From NCBI GenBank assembly GCA_937893735.1, contig CALBGD010000253.1, positions 1 to 11,327 of the forward strand: a DNA stretch of 11,327 nucleotides. The letters run 5' to 3'. Origin of the DNA: an uncultured Clostridia bacterium (GTDB lineage Bacteria; Bacillota; Clostridia; Oscillospirales; Ruminococcaceae). A program made the translations under genes and the position numbers. Below the pieces are notes generated by a model. It saw only the letters and a list, made by a program, of their open reading frames with translations, did no database searches and was not told the DNA's origin. Positions 1 to 6,387 of this stretch are shown in pieces (position 1 is the stretch's first letter; every line of letters starts with the position of its first letter).

Positions 1-323
1 CCCTCCGCAAACTCCATTTCAGCGAGGTCATGCAGGAGCGCGCGGCATATCGCGGAGGGGTCTATCCCGTTGTGCCCCCAGAAATCGTGGTCCTCGACCG
101 CAGTAACCGCGCGGACGTAGAAATCAGGCAGTTCGTCAAAGCTCACATAATGCTCGTCCGACTTCATATCCGCGTACACCTGCCGCACCGGGCGCTCCTC
201 CACCGCCTCGCTGTACATATTCCAGCCGAGGACGGCGAAAACTCCCACGGCTATCAGCGCCGCCGAAATCAGCGACACTAAAATCAGCAGAAGAACCTTT
301 ATGACTTTGCGAAATTTCTTCAT
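1..323 (-). CDS. GT51 peptidoglycan glycosyltransferase, N-terminal part (runs off the left edge)
   Basis: The reverse strand from 323 encodes 107 residues before the window ends. Residues about 8-34 form one hydrophobic segment after a basic start (MKKFRK), a signal anchor placing the enzyme outside the membrane. Residues 71-86 carry the first conserved GT51 motif: an alanine/valine stretch, then E77-D-H-D-F followed by W-G-H-N-G, with E77 at the position of the catalytic glutamate. This family polymerises lipid II into glycan strands. The start at 323 is supported by GGAGGTG three bases upstream (327-333). Missing sequence prevents deciding between a monofunctional transglycosylase and a bifunctional class A penicillin-binding protein. 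It is transcribed divergently from the MarR/citrate synthase pair. Family assignment is firm; exact subtype is open. Confidence 0.85.
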   Translation of the reverse strand, partial: MKKFRKVIKVLLLILVSLISAALIAVGVFAVLGWNMYSEAVEERPVRQVYADMKSDEHYVSFDELPDFYVRAVTAVEDHDFWGHNGIDPSAICRALLHDLAEMEFAE

Positions 324-356
324 GAGCACCTCCGATTTACAATTTACAGAAACTTC

Positions 357-385
357 AACTTAATGCCTGCCCTTGACAATTTCAA
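357..385 (-). promoter_or_regulatory. Weak candidate promoter for the GT51 gene
   Basis: On the minus strand TTGAAA (380-385) and TAAGTT (357-362) are separated by 17 bases, about 34 bases upstream of the GT51 start. The -10 matches only part of the consensus, so this is a guess. It overlaps the -35 region of the divergent MarR promoter, so the two would interfere. Confidence 0.25.
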
Positions 386-401
386 AAAAATGTGCTAAAA
401 T
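373..401 (+). promoter_or_regulatory. Sigma-A promoter of the MarR / citrate synthase pair
   Basis: A perfect TTGACA (373-378), a 17-base spacer and TAAAAT (396-401) preceded by TG one base upstream (extended -10) form a near-ideal housekeeping promoter. Transcription would start near 408, giving a 5' leader of about 45 bases that contains the repeat at 407-436. Confidence 0.85.
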
Positions 402-406
402 GATAA

Positions 407-436
407 GGTACTTGATGTTATGGTACCTGATATAAT
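407..436 (+). promoter_or_regulatory. Tandem 15-bp repeat at the transcription start, candidate MarR operator
   Basis: Two adjacent 15-base units, GGTACTTGATGTTAT (407-421) and GGTACCTGATATAAT (422-436), agree at 12 of 15 positions. They lie at and just after the predicted start site. TTGAT (412-416) and ATCAA (435-439) also form an outer dyad. MarR proteins usually repress their own promoter by binding AT-rich dyads around the -10/+1 region, so this is the best operator candidate. That function is inferred from position only. The second unit also contains a TGATATAAT extended -10 look-alike, but it sits too close to the ribosome site to serve a normal leader. Confidence 0.45.
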
Positions 437-452
437 CAAAAGAGGTGAAACA

Positions 453-902
453 ATGCAGGATATAGACGAACAGCTCACCGGGCTGATACACGACTGGTTC
501 TCCCGGATACGCGGACAGATATCCGCCGGGAAAAGCGAATTCATGGGCGGCAGAGCACTGCTTGAGCGCGAACGCGTTCTGCTGACGATAGGCAGGGACG
601 GCGAAATAGTCCAGAAGCGCCTTTCGGAGCTTCTGTCAGTGAGCCCGCAGTCCATGTCCGAAGCCCTTGTCAAGCTGGAGCACGACGGCTACATCACCCG
701 CGCCAAGAGCCAGCGCGACAAGCGCGAAACGATAGTCACCCTTACGCCGGCGGGAAAGGCGCATTCCGACGAACTTGCGCAGAAAATGCAGAGTCAGGCG
801 CACCGCTTTCTTGAGCCGCTCACCGGAGAGGAAAAGCACACGCTCTACTCCCTGCTGAAAAAGCTGATGGACGCCCGCGAACCGGCATTACCCCACGACT
901 GA
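453..902 (+). CDS. MarR-family winged-helix transcriptional regulator
   Basis: A 149-residue protein, the usual MarR length. Residues about 40-100 form the winged helix: an N-terminal helix with RERVLLTIG, a helix-turn-helix around VQKRLSELLSVSPQSMSEAL (53-72), then the wing with the diagnostic D-x-R-x-x-x-V-x-L-T-x-x-G pattern as R88-D-K-R-E-T-I-V-T-L-T-P-A-G101. The flanking helices (about 1-35 and 103-140) should form the dimer interface. The start at 453 is preferred over the in-frame ATG at 420 because AGAGGTG (441-447) is correctly spaced before it and 420 lies inside the likely operator. Citrate synthase begins 22 bases after the stop, so the two are probably co-transcribed. The ligand cannot be read from sequence. 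The protein may repress its own operon, and citrate synthase with it, through the repeat at 407-436; this is inference. Confidence 0.9.
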   Translation: MQDIDEQLTGLIHDWFSRIRGQISAGKSEFMGGRALLERERVLLTIGRDGEIVQKRLSELLSVSPQSMSEALVKLEHDGYITRAKSQRDKRETIVTLTPAGKAHSDELAQKMQSQAHRFLEPLTGEEKHTLYSLLKKLMDAREPALPHD

Positions 903-924
903 TAACCAGAGAAGGAGGAAACAC

Positions 925-2238
925 ATGGCATTTGAAAGAATAACCGAATACGCTTCCGAGAAGCAGAAGCTCTGCACTGAGCACGACACCATCTCCGACG
1001 AGCTTTTCCGCGAATACGGAGTTAACCGCGGTCTGCGCGACATCAACGGAAAGGGCGTCCTCACCGGACTTACCCGGATCTCCAAGATAGTTTCGTTCAA
1101 GGACGGCGAGCCCTGCGACGGCGAACTGTGGTACCGCGGCTACAACATAAACACCCTGATAGCCGGGCTTGGCGGCTTCGGCTTTGAAAAGACCGCATAC
1201 CTGCTCATCTTCGGAGAGCTCCCGACGGACGAACAGCTCGCGGAGTTCAACGATATCCTCACGGAATGCCGCGTTGTCCCCTCGAACTTCACACGGGACG
1301 TCATCATGAAGGCACCCTCCAAGGACATCATGAACTCCATGACAAAGAGCATACTCACGCTGTCCTCCTATGACGACAACCTCGGCTCCAACGATATAGA
1401 CAACTGCATTCGCCAGTGCCTCCAGCTCACTGCGGTGTTCCCCATGCTGGCGGTCTACGGCTACCACGCCTACAACCACTATGAGAACGACGGCAGTATG
1501 TACATTCACCGTCCGGCTCCCGGGCTTTCCACTGCGGAGAACTTCCTGAGAATGCTCCGCCCGGATATGCAGTACACCGAGCTTGAAGCGAGAGTCCTCG
1601 ACATCGTTCTCATGCTCCACATGGAGCACGGCGGCGGTAACAACTCCACGTTCACCACCCGCGTAGTTACCTCAGCAGGTTCGGATACATACTCCGCCAT
1701 CGCGGCGGCGATGTCCTCGCTGAAGGGTCCACGCCACGGCGGCGCCAACCTCAAGGTAATGCAGATGATGCAGGATATCCGCACGCACCTTTCCGACCCC
1801 TCCGACAAGGACGAGGTAAGGGCTTACCTCAAGAAGCTGCTGGACGGCGAGGCATTCGACCGCAAGGGGCTCATCTACGGAATGGGACACGCGGTGTACT
1901 CCATCTCCGACCCGCGTGAAAGGGTGCTCAAATCCTATGTCCAGAAGCTGGCGGAGGCAAAGGGCAAGACCCGCGACATGGCGCTGTACTCCAACATCGA
2001 GGAGATAGCTCCGCAGCTCATCGCGGAGAAGCGCCGCATCTACAAGGGCGTAAGCCCCAACGTGGATTTTTACAGCGGCTTCGTATATGATATGCTGGGT
2101 ATTCCGCTGGAGCTGTACACTCCGCTGTTCGCCATCGCCCGGGTAGTCGGCTGGTCGGCGCACCGTATCGAGGAGCTGGTAGGCTCCAGCAAGATAATCC
2201 GTCCCGCCTACAAGAGCGTGATGGAGGAGATCGAATAA
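925..2238 (+). CDS. gltA: Citrate synthase (Si type)
   Basis: A 437-residue protein, full length for the family. It condenses acetyl-CoA and oxaloacetate to citrate in the cytosol, the entry step to 2-oxoglutarate and glutamate. The catalytic triad is intact: H271 in G-P-R-H-G-G-A-N, H322 in G-M-G-H-A-V-Y, and D381 in P-N-V-D-F-Y-S-G. Other family landmarks are the E-H-G-G-G-N-N-S-T segment (about 234-242) and the C-terminal F-A-I-A-R-V-V-G-W-S-A-H stretch followed by R-P-A-Y. It belongs to the citrate synthase fold, not to the unrelated Re-citrate synthase found in some clostridia. A strong AAGGAGG (912-918) precedes the ATG. It lies downstream of the MarR gene with no promoter visible between them and ends at a strong terminator. 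A methylcitrate synthase activity cannot be excluded by eye, but no propionate-catabolism neighbours are present. Confidence 0.93.
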   Translation: MAFERITEYASEKQKLCTEHDTISDELFREYGVNRGLRDINGKGVLTGLTRISKIVSFKDGEPCDGELWYRGYNINTLIAGLGGFGFEKTAYLLIFGELPTDEQLAEFNDILTECRVVPSNFTRDVIMKAPSKDIMNSMTKSILTLSSYDDNLGSNDIDNCIRQCLQLTAVFPMLAVYGYHAYNHYENDGSMYIHRPAPGLSTAENFLRMLRPDMQYTELEARVLDIVLMLHMEHGGGNNSTFTTRVVTSAGSDTYSAIAAAMSSLKGPRHGGANLKVMQMMQDIRTHLSDPSDKDEVRAYLKKLLDGEAFDRKGLIYGMGHAVYSISDPRERVLKSYVQKLAEAKGKTRDMALYSNIEEIAPQLIAEKRRIYKGVSPNVDFYSGFVYDMLGIPLELYTPLFAIARVVGWSAHRIEELVGSSKIIRPAYKSVMEEIE

Positions 2239-2248
2239 AGCGCTTAGA

Positions 2249-2275
2249 GGGCAGGCTGATAACCTGCCCTTTTTT
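2249..2275 (+). terminator. Intrinsic terminator of the MarR / citrate synthase operon
   Basis: Seven-base perfect stem GGGCAGG (2249-2255) and CCTGCCC (2263-2269) with a seven-base loop, followed by six T (2270-2275). It starts ten bases after the citrate synthase stop. Read on the minus strand the hairpin has no T tract, so it would terminate the convergent permease transcript only poorly. Confidence 0.9.
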
Positions 2276-2281
2276 GCGCCC

Positions 2282-4288
2282 TCAGCGGCTTACGATACGA
2301 TAGTAGCTCCGCGAAGTAGCCGCGTAGACTACGATATACAGCCCCGCGAAAACCGCGTAGCATACCAGCGTGACAAGTGCAAGGAATCCCGTGTCGCGCA
2401 TTGCGAACAGCCCGAGCAGCTTTGTCAGCATGGGGAACGCGAATATCATGTGGACTCCTGCGGCGATAAGCGGCGCGAAGAACACCGTCAGCACCTGTGA
2501 ATCCACCGCCCGGCGGATATCGCGGTCGTTCATGCCCACCTTGCGGAGAATGTCGAACCGCGCGCGGTCGTCAAAGCCCTCGCTTATCTGCTTGTAGTAC
2601 ATTATAAGCACCGCCGCCAGAATAAATACCCCGCCGAATATAATTCCGAGGAAGAACAATCCGCCGTAAAGCCCGAAGAACTCCTCATATTCGAACACGC
2701 GGCATTCAGTGCTCAGCCATTCGTATGTCAGCGGGTGGTTTTCAGCCCTGAATTCGTCTGTCAGCGCTTTGTTTATTTCCAGCTTGACGCTGTCATCACA
2801 GTCGAGGTCGAAGCAGTAGTAGTACACCTTATAGGAGAGCATACCGCCGTGGACCTCTGTGATGCTGTTCTGATAGCTGTGCAGGCTGTCCAGGTCGGAG
2901 TGATTCTTCACGAAAAGATATATCGTATCGGTCACGGTCGCGGAATCCGTTCCGGTTATCGTGAACTTGTCAAGGCGCTGTGTTATGCGGTAGCTTCCCC
3001 AGTCGTCGATCTGCATCTCGTCATAGTCGAAGCCCTTTCCCTTGAAATACACCGCCGCCTCGCCGTCCGAAAGCCTGATATCCGTGCCGTAAAGAGCATT
3101 GTAATCATCTATCGGGACAACATACACCGAGCGCAGGTCGAGGGAGACCTCGTCCGTGTTTGCTCTTTCCATATCGAAGCGGTTTCCGATCACCGCGCCG
3201 GAAAGATCGGCATAAGAGTACGCAAGGACGTTCTCCGGGGAAACTCCGTGCTTCTCAACAATCTCCTCAACGCTTTCGCGGTAGGAGGTTATCCCGCTCT
3301 CCGGGAGGCCGTACACCGACGTCACTATATCGCGGGGATAGCGCTGTTCAAGTATCTCGCCCTCGCCCATGTAAAGGCATATCGTGGAGGAAAGCGTCAC
3401 AAGCACCATAGTGCTGAGGATACAGATGGAAGCCAGCCCAGCGCCGTTCTTCCGCATACGGAAGGACATCTGCGACACGGAAACAAAGTGGTTCGTGCGG
3501 TAGTAGTATTTCTTATTCTTCTGGAGCGCTCTGCAAATCACGACAGAGCCCGCTATGAACAGCAGATAAGTCGCCGCGATAACCAGTATCACCGCCGCCA
3601 TGAAGCCAAGCATTGCGGTCATTGGCTCCTCGATGGTCACAGCCATGTAGTACGCCGCTCCCAGCATGAGCGCTCCAAGCACCGCCGGGAACCAGTTAGC
3701 ACGGGGAGGCTTTTCGCCAGCGTTCTCGGAGTGCAGGAGCTCAATGGGCTTTGCGGTGAACACCTGACGCAGTACGTTCAGGTGGATCAGAAAGAATATC
3801 ACTGCGAACACGATAAGGCAGGCGGCCACTGCCGTGCCGCTCACCGAGAACTGATACTGGGCCTCTCCCCTGATTATCTGCACCGCGATGAGCTCCGCGA
3901 GCTTTGAAAACAGTATTCCTGCGCCGATTCCGAGCGCCATGGACATAAGATACACCATCAGGGTTTCCCATGTCATTATGCGCGCGAGATTCCGCTTTCC
4001 CATTCCGAGGATATTGTACAGACCGAATTCCCGCTTGCGGCTCTTTATCAGGAACGAATTCGTGTAGAACAGGAATATCGCCGAGAATACCACCATGATA
4101 ATGACGCCTATCGTCATCATCTGCTTCATCATCTCTCCGCCCCGCATTCCGTCAAGTAGCGGATTATCGGACAGAAAATTCACGATATAGAATATCATCA
4201 CCATCAGCGAGCAGGTCAGGATATACGGGATATAGAGCTTCCCGTTCCTGCGGATACCGCCGGCGGCGAGCCTTGCATATAATCTCAT
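2282..4288 (-). CDS. Bce-type (FtsX-fold) ABC transporter permease for antimicrobial peptide resistance
   Basis: A 668-residue membrane protein with the layout of BceB permeases. Ten hydrophobic segments can be placed at about 20-38, 57-78, 108-128, 152-171, 199-218, 226-249, 283-306, 538-564, 597-620 and 634-656. Between segments 7 and 8 lies a large hydrophilic extracytoplasmic domain of about 230 residues (307-537), the hallmark of this family and the region thought to meet the peptide or lipid target. Cytoplasmic loops with K-S-R-K-R-E-F-G-L-Y-N-I-L-G-M (82-96) and F-D-I-L-R-K-V-G-M (578-586) are the coupling-helix type segments seen in FtsX proteins. Its ATG overlaps the ATPase stop as ATGA, so the two are translationally coupled. 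By family knowledge it frees cell-wall lipid intermediates from peptides such as bacitracin and signals to the partner kinase. The actual substrate is unknown. Confidence 0.92.
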   Translation of the reverse strand: MRLYARLAAGGIRRNGKLYIPYILTCSLMVMIFYIVNFLSDNPLLDGMRGGEMMKQMMTIGVIIMVVFSAIFLFYTNSFLIKSRKREFGLYNILGMGKRNLARIMTWETLMVYLMSMALGIGAGILFSKLAELIAVQIIRGEAQYQFSVSGTAVAACLIVFAVIFFLIHLNVLRQVFTAKPIELLHSENAGEKPPRANWFPAVLGALMLGAAYYMAVTIEEPMTAMLGFMAAVILVIAATYLLFIAGSVVICRALQKNKKYYYRTNHFVSVSQMSFRMRKNGAGLASICILSTMVLVTLSSTICLYMGEGEILEQRYPRDIVTSVYGLPESGITSYRESVEEIVEKHGVSPENVLAYSYADLSGAVIGNRFDMERANTDEVSLDLRSVYVVPIDDYNALYGTDIRLSDGEAAVYFKGKGFDYDEMQIDDWGSYRITQRLDKFTITGTDSATVTDTIYLFVKNHSDLDSLHSYQNSITEVHGGMLSYKVYYYCFDLDCDDSVKLEINKALTDEFRAENHPLTYEWLSTECRVFEYEEFFGLYGGLFFLGIIFGGVFILAAVLIMYYKQISEGFDDRARFDILRKVGMNDRDIRRAVDSQVLTVFFAPLIAAGVHMIFAFPMLTKLLGLFAMRDTGFLALVTLVCYAVFAGLYIVVYAATSRSYYRIVSR

Positions 4289-5082
4289 GTCCTGCCGCCT
4301 TTCGGGTCGGTGCGCAGGCTCTGGAGCTCAGACGAGGAGCTGAGAAGCGTGAGCGCGTCGGTTATGCGGCGGTAAGCCTCGTCGTCGGTGCAGTCGCCGC
4401 GGTAGAGCTGATGGAATACCGCACCGTCCTTGATGAACAGCACCCTCTTTGCGCGGCTCGCCGCCTTCGCGGAATGCGTGACCATGAGTATGGTCTGACC
4501 GCGCCTGTTAATCTCGCTGAAAAGGCTCAGCAGCTCGTCGGAGCTGCGGCTGTCGAGAGCGCCTGTGGGTTCGTCCGCAAGCAGCAGCTTCGGCTCGGTG
4601 ATGAGCGCCCGCGCGGCGGCTGTGCGCTGCTTCTGTCCGCCGGATATCTCGTAGGGGTACTTTCCAAGAAGCGCCGAAATCCCGAGGAGCTCGGCGGTTT
4701 TGTTGAGCTTCGGCTCCATTTCCGGGTACTTTTCGCCCCGGAGCACCAGCGGCAGCAGGATATTATCCCGCACCGTGAACGTATCCAGCAGGTTGAACTC
4801 CTGAAAAACGAACCCGAGGTTGTCGCGCCGGAAATCCGCAAGGCGGGCGTCCTTTATCTTCGCGAGGTCCATGCCATCGAGGATAACGCTGCCCCCGGTG
4901 GGCTTGTCGAGCACCGCGAGGATATTCAGCAGGGTCGTCTTTCCGGAGCCGCTCTCGCCCATTATCGCGATGTATTCGCCCGGCTCCGCTGTGAAGCTCA
5001 CGTTTTTCAGAGCCTCCACGCGGTTTCCGCCGAGCCGCGTTGTGTAGGTCTTTTTTAGACCGGATATTTCAAGTATCGGCAT
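4285..5082 (-). CDS. Bce-type ABC transporter ATP-binding protein
   Basis: A 265-residue ATPase with every nucleotide-binding motif (numbered from the start chosen here): Walker A G42-E-S-G-S-G-K-T, Q-loop Q94 in F-Q-E-F-N, signature S147-G-G-Q-K-Q, Walker B L-L-L-A-D-E171, D-loop A-L-D, and H203 in the switch region. F-Q-E-F-N-L-L-D is typical of the LolD/MacB/BceA group that serves FtsX-fold permeases. Two in-frame ATGs compete: 5091 directly abuts the AAAGGA ribosome site, whereas 5082 sits nine bases after it. I chose 5082, which gives M-P-I-L-E-I; the longer form adds only three residues. It overlaps the permease by four bases. The C-terminal tail (about 243-265), rich in serine and lysine, goes beyond the core fold. 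Its own promoter at 5178-5206 suggests inducible transcription separate from the regulator and kinase. Confidence 0.94.
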   Translation of the reverse strand: MPILEISGLKKTYTTRLGGNRVEALKNVSFTAEPGEYIAIMGESGSGKTTLLNILAVLDKPTGGSVILDGMDLAKIKDARLADFRRDNLGFVFQEFNLLDTFTVRDNILLPLVLRGEKYPEMEPKLNKTAELLGISALLGKYPYEISGGQKQRTAAARALITEPKLLLADEPTGALDSRSSDELLSLFSEINRRGQTILMVTHSAKAASRAKRVLFIKDGAVFHQLYRGDCTDDEAYRRITDALTLLSSSSELQSLRTDPKGGRT

Positions 5083-5106
5083 ATCTGTCATTCCTTTCTT
5101 TCTCAG

Positions 5107-5170
5107 GACAGATACGGCGGCAATGTGGGCTTTTTTGGTTCGGTTTTTTTAGTGCGCCGCCGTTCCTGTC
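5107..5170 (-). promoter_or_regulatory. 5'-terminal mRNA hairpin in the leader of the ATPase/permease transcript
   Basis: Arms 5107-5121 and 5156-5170 pair over 15 positions with one A-A mismatch and one G-U pair; the inner seven pairs are CGGCGGC with GCCGCCG. The 34-base loop is A-rich on the transcribed strand. The predicted transcription start (about 5171) lies at the very base of the stem, and the stem ends about 10 bases before the AAAGGA ribosome site. Such a 5'-terminal stem could protect the mRNA from decay or modulate ribosome access; this is inference from position. Confidence 0.55.
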
Positions 5171-5177
5171 TGTATCT

Positions 5178-5206
5178 ATTCTACCAGAATGACGGGATAT
5201 CCGCAA
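5178..5206 (-). promoter_or_regulatory. Internal promoter of the ATPase/permease genes
   Basis: On the minus strand TTGCGG (5201-5206), a 17-base spacer and TAGAAT (5178-5183) with TG one base upstream (extended -10). The -35 is poor, as expected for a promoter that needs an activator. The predicted start is about 5171, leaving a leader of about 90 bases before the ATG at 5082. Confidence 0.7.
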
Positions 5207-5216
5207 TCGAATCGGC

Positions 5217-5241
5217 TTACATCTGTATTACGTTTTTGTAA
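5217..5241 (-). promoter_or_regulatory. BceR-box-like operator upstream of the ATPase promoter
   Basis: On the minus strand TTACA-AAAA-CGTAA (5228-5241) fits the known BceR-type consensus TNACA-N4-TGTAA with one mismatch. It is followed by TACAGATGTAA, which overlaps a second half-site pair (5217-5227). The array ends 10 bases upstream of the weak -35, the right place for activation. Linking it to the response regulator encoded at 6384-7055 is inference from the consensus and the neighbourhood. Confidence 0.6.
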
Positions 5242-5246
5242 CATTA

Positions 5247-5408
5247 GGTCACCTCTAAAACCCTCCTTCACGGCAGATTTCTATGACTTATATCATCTGC
5301 TTCGTTACCAAACCTTGAAATACATCAAGTATTACTGCGGTTTGGTGCCTTGCATCTGATATAAGTCATGTACGAAATCTGCTCGTGTCCCGGGTTTTAG
5401 AGGTGACC
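5247..5408. repeat. 162-bp imperfect palindrome with 17-bp perfect terminal inverted repeats (MITE-like)
   Basis: The ends GGTCACCTCTAAAACCC (5247-5263) and its exact reverse complement (5392-5408) are perfect. Inside, further blocks pair in register: CACG (5269-5272), GCAGATTTC (5273-5281), ATGACTTATATCA (5283-5295), TGC and ACCAAACC (5307-5314) with their complements at 5339-5385, separated by diverged bases and small indels. The arms are about 68 bases each and the loop 24 bases, which holds a minor AATAC/GTATT dyad. It contains no coding potential and no T tract on either side, so it is not a standard terminator. It begins one base after the kinase stop codon on the minus strand and ends just upstream of the BceR-like box. 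No clear target duplication was seen at the borders. Best reading: a non-autonomous palindromic mobile repeat, or alternatively a structured intercistronic RNA. Confidence 0.85.
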
Positions 5409-5409
5409 A

Positions 5410-6387
5410 TCACTCCCGCACGTCCACGGAATTCCGGGAAAGGTCTATCGAAACGGTAGTGCCGCCGTCGCCGCTCTCCGCGGTGATGGAGTGCCCCAGC
5501 GCTCCGCATATCCTCCGGCAGAGGTACAGCCCCAGCCCGCTTGCCTTCATATCCGACCTGCCATTGCAGCCGGTGAAGCCCTTGTCGAATATCCTCGGGA
5601 GGTCCTCCGGGGCTATGCCGATCCCTGTGTCGCTTATGCGGAGCACTCCGTCCCGGAAATCTATTTTTATGCCGCCGATTTTCGTGTATTTCAGCGAATT
5701 TGATAGCACCTGTCCCACCACGAAAAGCAGCCACTTTTCGTCCGTCAGCACCGTGCATTCCGCCGGGGAGTACTCCAGCGTGAGCTTCTTCCTGATGAAC
5801 TGCGAGGAGAATTTCCGCAGAGCCGCGCGGATTATCCCGTCAAGAGAACACTCCCGAATAACGTAGTCCGTGGAGCTGCTCTCCAGCCTGATATAGCACA
5901 TGACCATGTCCACGTATTCTTCTATCCGCGTGAGCTGCACGGAAAGTTCCCGGCTCTCCGGTGAGTCCTGCTCCGCGAGGGTCAGCCGCATTGCCGCGAT
6001 GGGAGTTTTTATCTGGTGCGCCCACATTGTATAGTAGTCGGTCATCTGTTCGAAGCTCTGCTCGTATTTCTGAGCCTGCTCGGCGCGGCTGCGGAACAGT
6101 ATCTCCAGAAGCTCCTGATAGTCACGCTCGGCGGCGTTGTCCGGCACCGGGAGATTCTCGCAGGAAACCGTGATATCCTCCCTCAGCTTTTCGAGGATAG
6201 CACGCCGCCTGCGGAATTTCACGAGATCCACAACAAATATCGCAATGGAAATAGAACCGCACAGCGCTGCCGCATAACCCACGGCTCCCGCCGGGACTCC
6301 TCCGGCAATAAACACCGCCGTGCACAGTCCAGCCATAAGAAGCGCCCCGCATATAACGCGCCTGCGCGCATAGATGTACGCCTTCAT
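5410..6387 (-). CDS. BceS-type intramembrane-sensing histidine kinase
   Basis: A 325-residue kinase. Two membrane segments (about 11-30 and 36-56) are separated by only a few residues, so there is no extracytoplasmic sensor; this is the hallmark of kinases that read an ABC transporter. The dimerisation box has phospho-acceptor H124 in M-W-A-H-Q-I-K-T-P-I. The ATPase domain shows N230 in V-L-S-N-S-L-K-Y-T, D253-T-G-I-G-I, F-D-K-G-F-T-G, and a G2 box G-L-G-L-Y-L (284-289). All residues needed for kinase activity are present. Its ATG overlaps the response regulator stop as ATGA and lacks a good ribosome site, so translation is probably coupled. By family knowledge it forms a complex with the Bce permease, phosphorylates the adjacent regulator, and so reports transporter demand. 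The palindrome follows immediately after its stop. Confidence 0.94.
   Translation of the reverse strand: MKAYIYARRRVICGALLMAGLCTAVFIAGGVPAGAVGYAAALCGSISIAIFVVDLVKFRRRRAILEKLREDITVSCENLPVPDNAAERDYQELLEILFRSRAEQAQKYEQSFEQMTDYYTMWAHQIKTPIAAMRLTLAEQDSPESRELSVQLTRIEEYVDMVMCYIRLESSSTDYVIRECSLDGIIRAALRKFSSQFIRKKLTLEYSPAECTVLTDEKWLLFVVGQVLSNSLKYTKIGGIKIDFRDGVLRISDTGIGIAPEDLPRIFDKGFTGCNGRSDMKASGLGLYLCRRICGALGHSITAESGDGGTTVSIDLSRNSVDVRE

Noticed and set aside
820..1629. 269-residue open frame on the minus strand opposite citrate synthase
   Set aside because: Shadow frame with the same GC-driven composition; citrate synthase on the other strand has its full catalytic triad.
2735..3907. 390-residue open frame on the plus strand opposite the permease
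   Set aside because: Antisense shadow of a well-supported membrane protein; composition is that of a complement frame and no start signals are present.
4273..5058. 261-residue open frame on the plus strand opposite the ABC ATPase
   Set aside because: Antisense to a gene with all ATPase motifs intact; no domain or ribosome site.
5121..5150. Plus-strand T runs (TTTTTT and TTTTTTT) as terminators
   Set aside because: The T runs are not preceded by a complete hairpin on the plus strand; they are the complement of the A-rich loop of the leader stem.
5247..5408. Palindrome as a classical intrinsic terminator or as a single CRISPR-like repeat
   Set aside because: No T tract follows on either strand, and there is no repeat-spacer periodicity.
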